Origin: an uncultured Alphaproteobacteria bacterium
GTDB lineage: Bacteria > Pseudomonadota > Alphaproteobacteria > CAAGCB01 > CAG-977
Direction: 5' to 3'
DNA: 52,789 bases
NCBI GenBank assembly: GCA_944393745.1
Contig: CALYBD010000014.1
Location: forward strand, 1 to 52,789
Shown here: positions 52,778 through 52,789 of the stretch, one piece after another
Position numbering within the stretch: the first letter of the stretch is position 1
How the letters are laid out: each line of letters opens with the position of its first letter
The notes under the pieces: model-generated
What the model saw: only the letters and a program-made list of their open reading frames with translations
The model's database searches: none
Told to the model about the DNA's origin: nothing
Translations under genes and position numbers: made by a program

Positions 52778-52789
52778 CCCCCCCCCCCC
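52778..52789. repeat. Poly-C run at contig end
   Basis: Twelve C residues end the window. It is a likely assembly break or a mutable homopolymer tract. Confidence 0.7.

Noticed and set aside
1-52789. CRISPR arrays, insertion sequences, rRNA genes, replication origin
   Set aside because: No spaced direct repeats, transposase, rRNA or DnaA-box cluster was seen.

Overview
The window reads like one whole contig from a Gram-negative, moderately A/T-rich bacterium, most likely an alphaproteobacterium from an uncultured, host-associated (gut-like) lineage. That placement is an inference from gene content and protein style (short intergenic gaps, outer-membrane lipoproteins, LpoB-type cluster, GRSMVEMLG-type prepilin); no rRNA is present to settle it. 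The left end lies inside a 66-bp tandem repeat and the right end is a run of 12 C, both classic assembly break points. Most of the window is ordinary chromosome.

Layout. 1-8.4 kb: an exported Pro/Ala-repeat protein and a WYL/TerB-like protein, a DsbA-like protein, an NSS sodium symporter, a ClC channel/antiporter, glutathione peroxidase, then two tandem HEARH-type putative metallopeptidases, the first broken. 8.4-21.7 kb: uvrA, a small HdeA-like periplasmic protein, an MBL hydrolase, an M50B-like membrane peptidase, glgC, serA, RidA, a DUF2207 membrane protein, parE and a GNAT. 21.7-24 kb: tRNA-Leu(CAA) followed by a small accessory patch (APH-type kinase and a broken exported protein). 24-31.5 kb: priA-ppx-rlmE-rsmB-like in one coupled operon, and divergently a transaldolase, a GNAT and xerC.

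31.5-36.1 kb: a tandem duplication that carried the 3' end of xerC plus an unknown membrane-protein gene, then marC, a nitroreductase, and an ATP-grasp/esterase pair. 36.1-41.8 kb: a gene-poor stretch with a REP-like palindrome, two hairpin terminators, a good sigma70-type promoter and a structured RNA leader in front of a lone prepilin-like gene; then the ygfM-xdhD molybdenum-hydroxylase pair; then a second copy of the same RNA in front of a lipoprotein operon (COG3014-like, LPP20-like, LpoB-like). 45.3-52.8 kb: a CPA2 antiporter, a His/Cys-rich metal-binding protein, rsmE, a GAF-HD-GYP protein, a membrane protein, pmbA, a MarR regulator and apt.

The most interesting item is the pair of related non-coding regions at about 36646-36887 and 41485-41729. 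Both hold the same ordered series of hairpins, with compensatory base changes between copies, a 10-bp long-range helix that is mutually exclusive with a local hairpin, and a closing G/C hairpin (with a U-tract in copy 2) directly before the ribosome binding site of the downstream gene. This looks like a cis-regulatory switch or terminator-ended RNA family; I do not recognise it as a known class.
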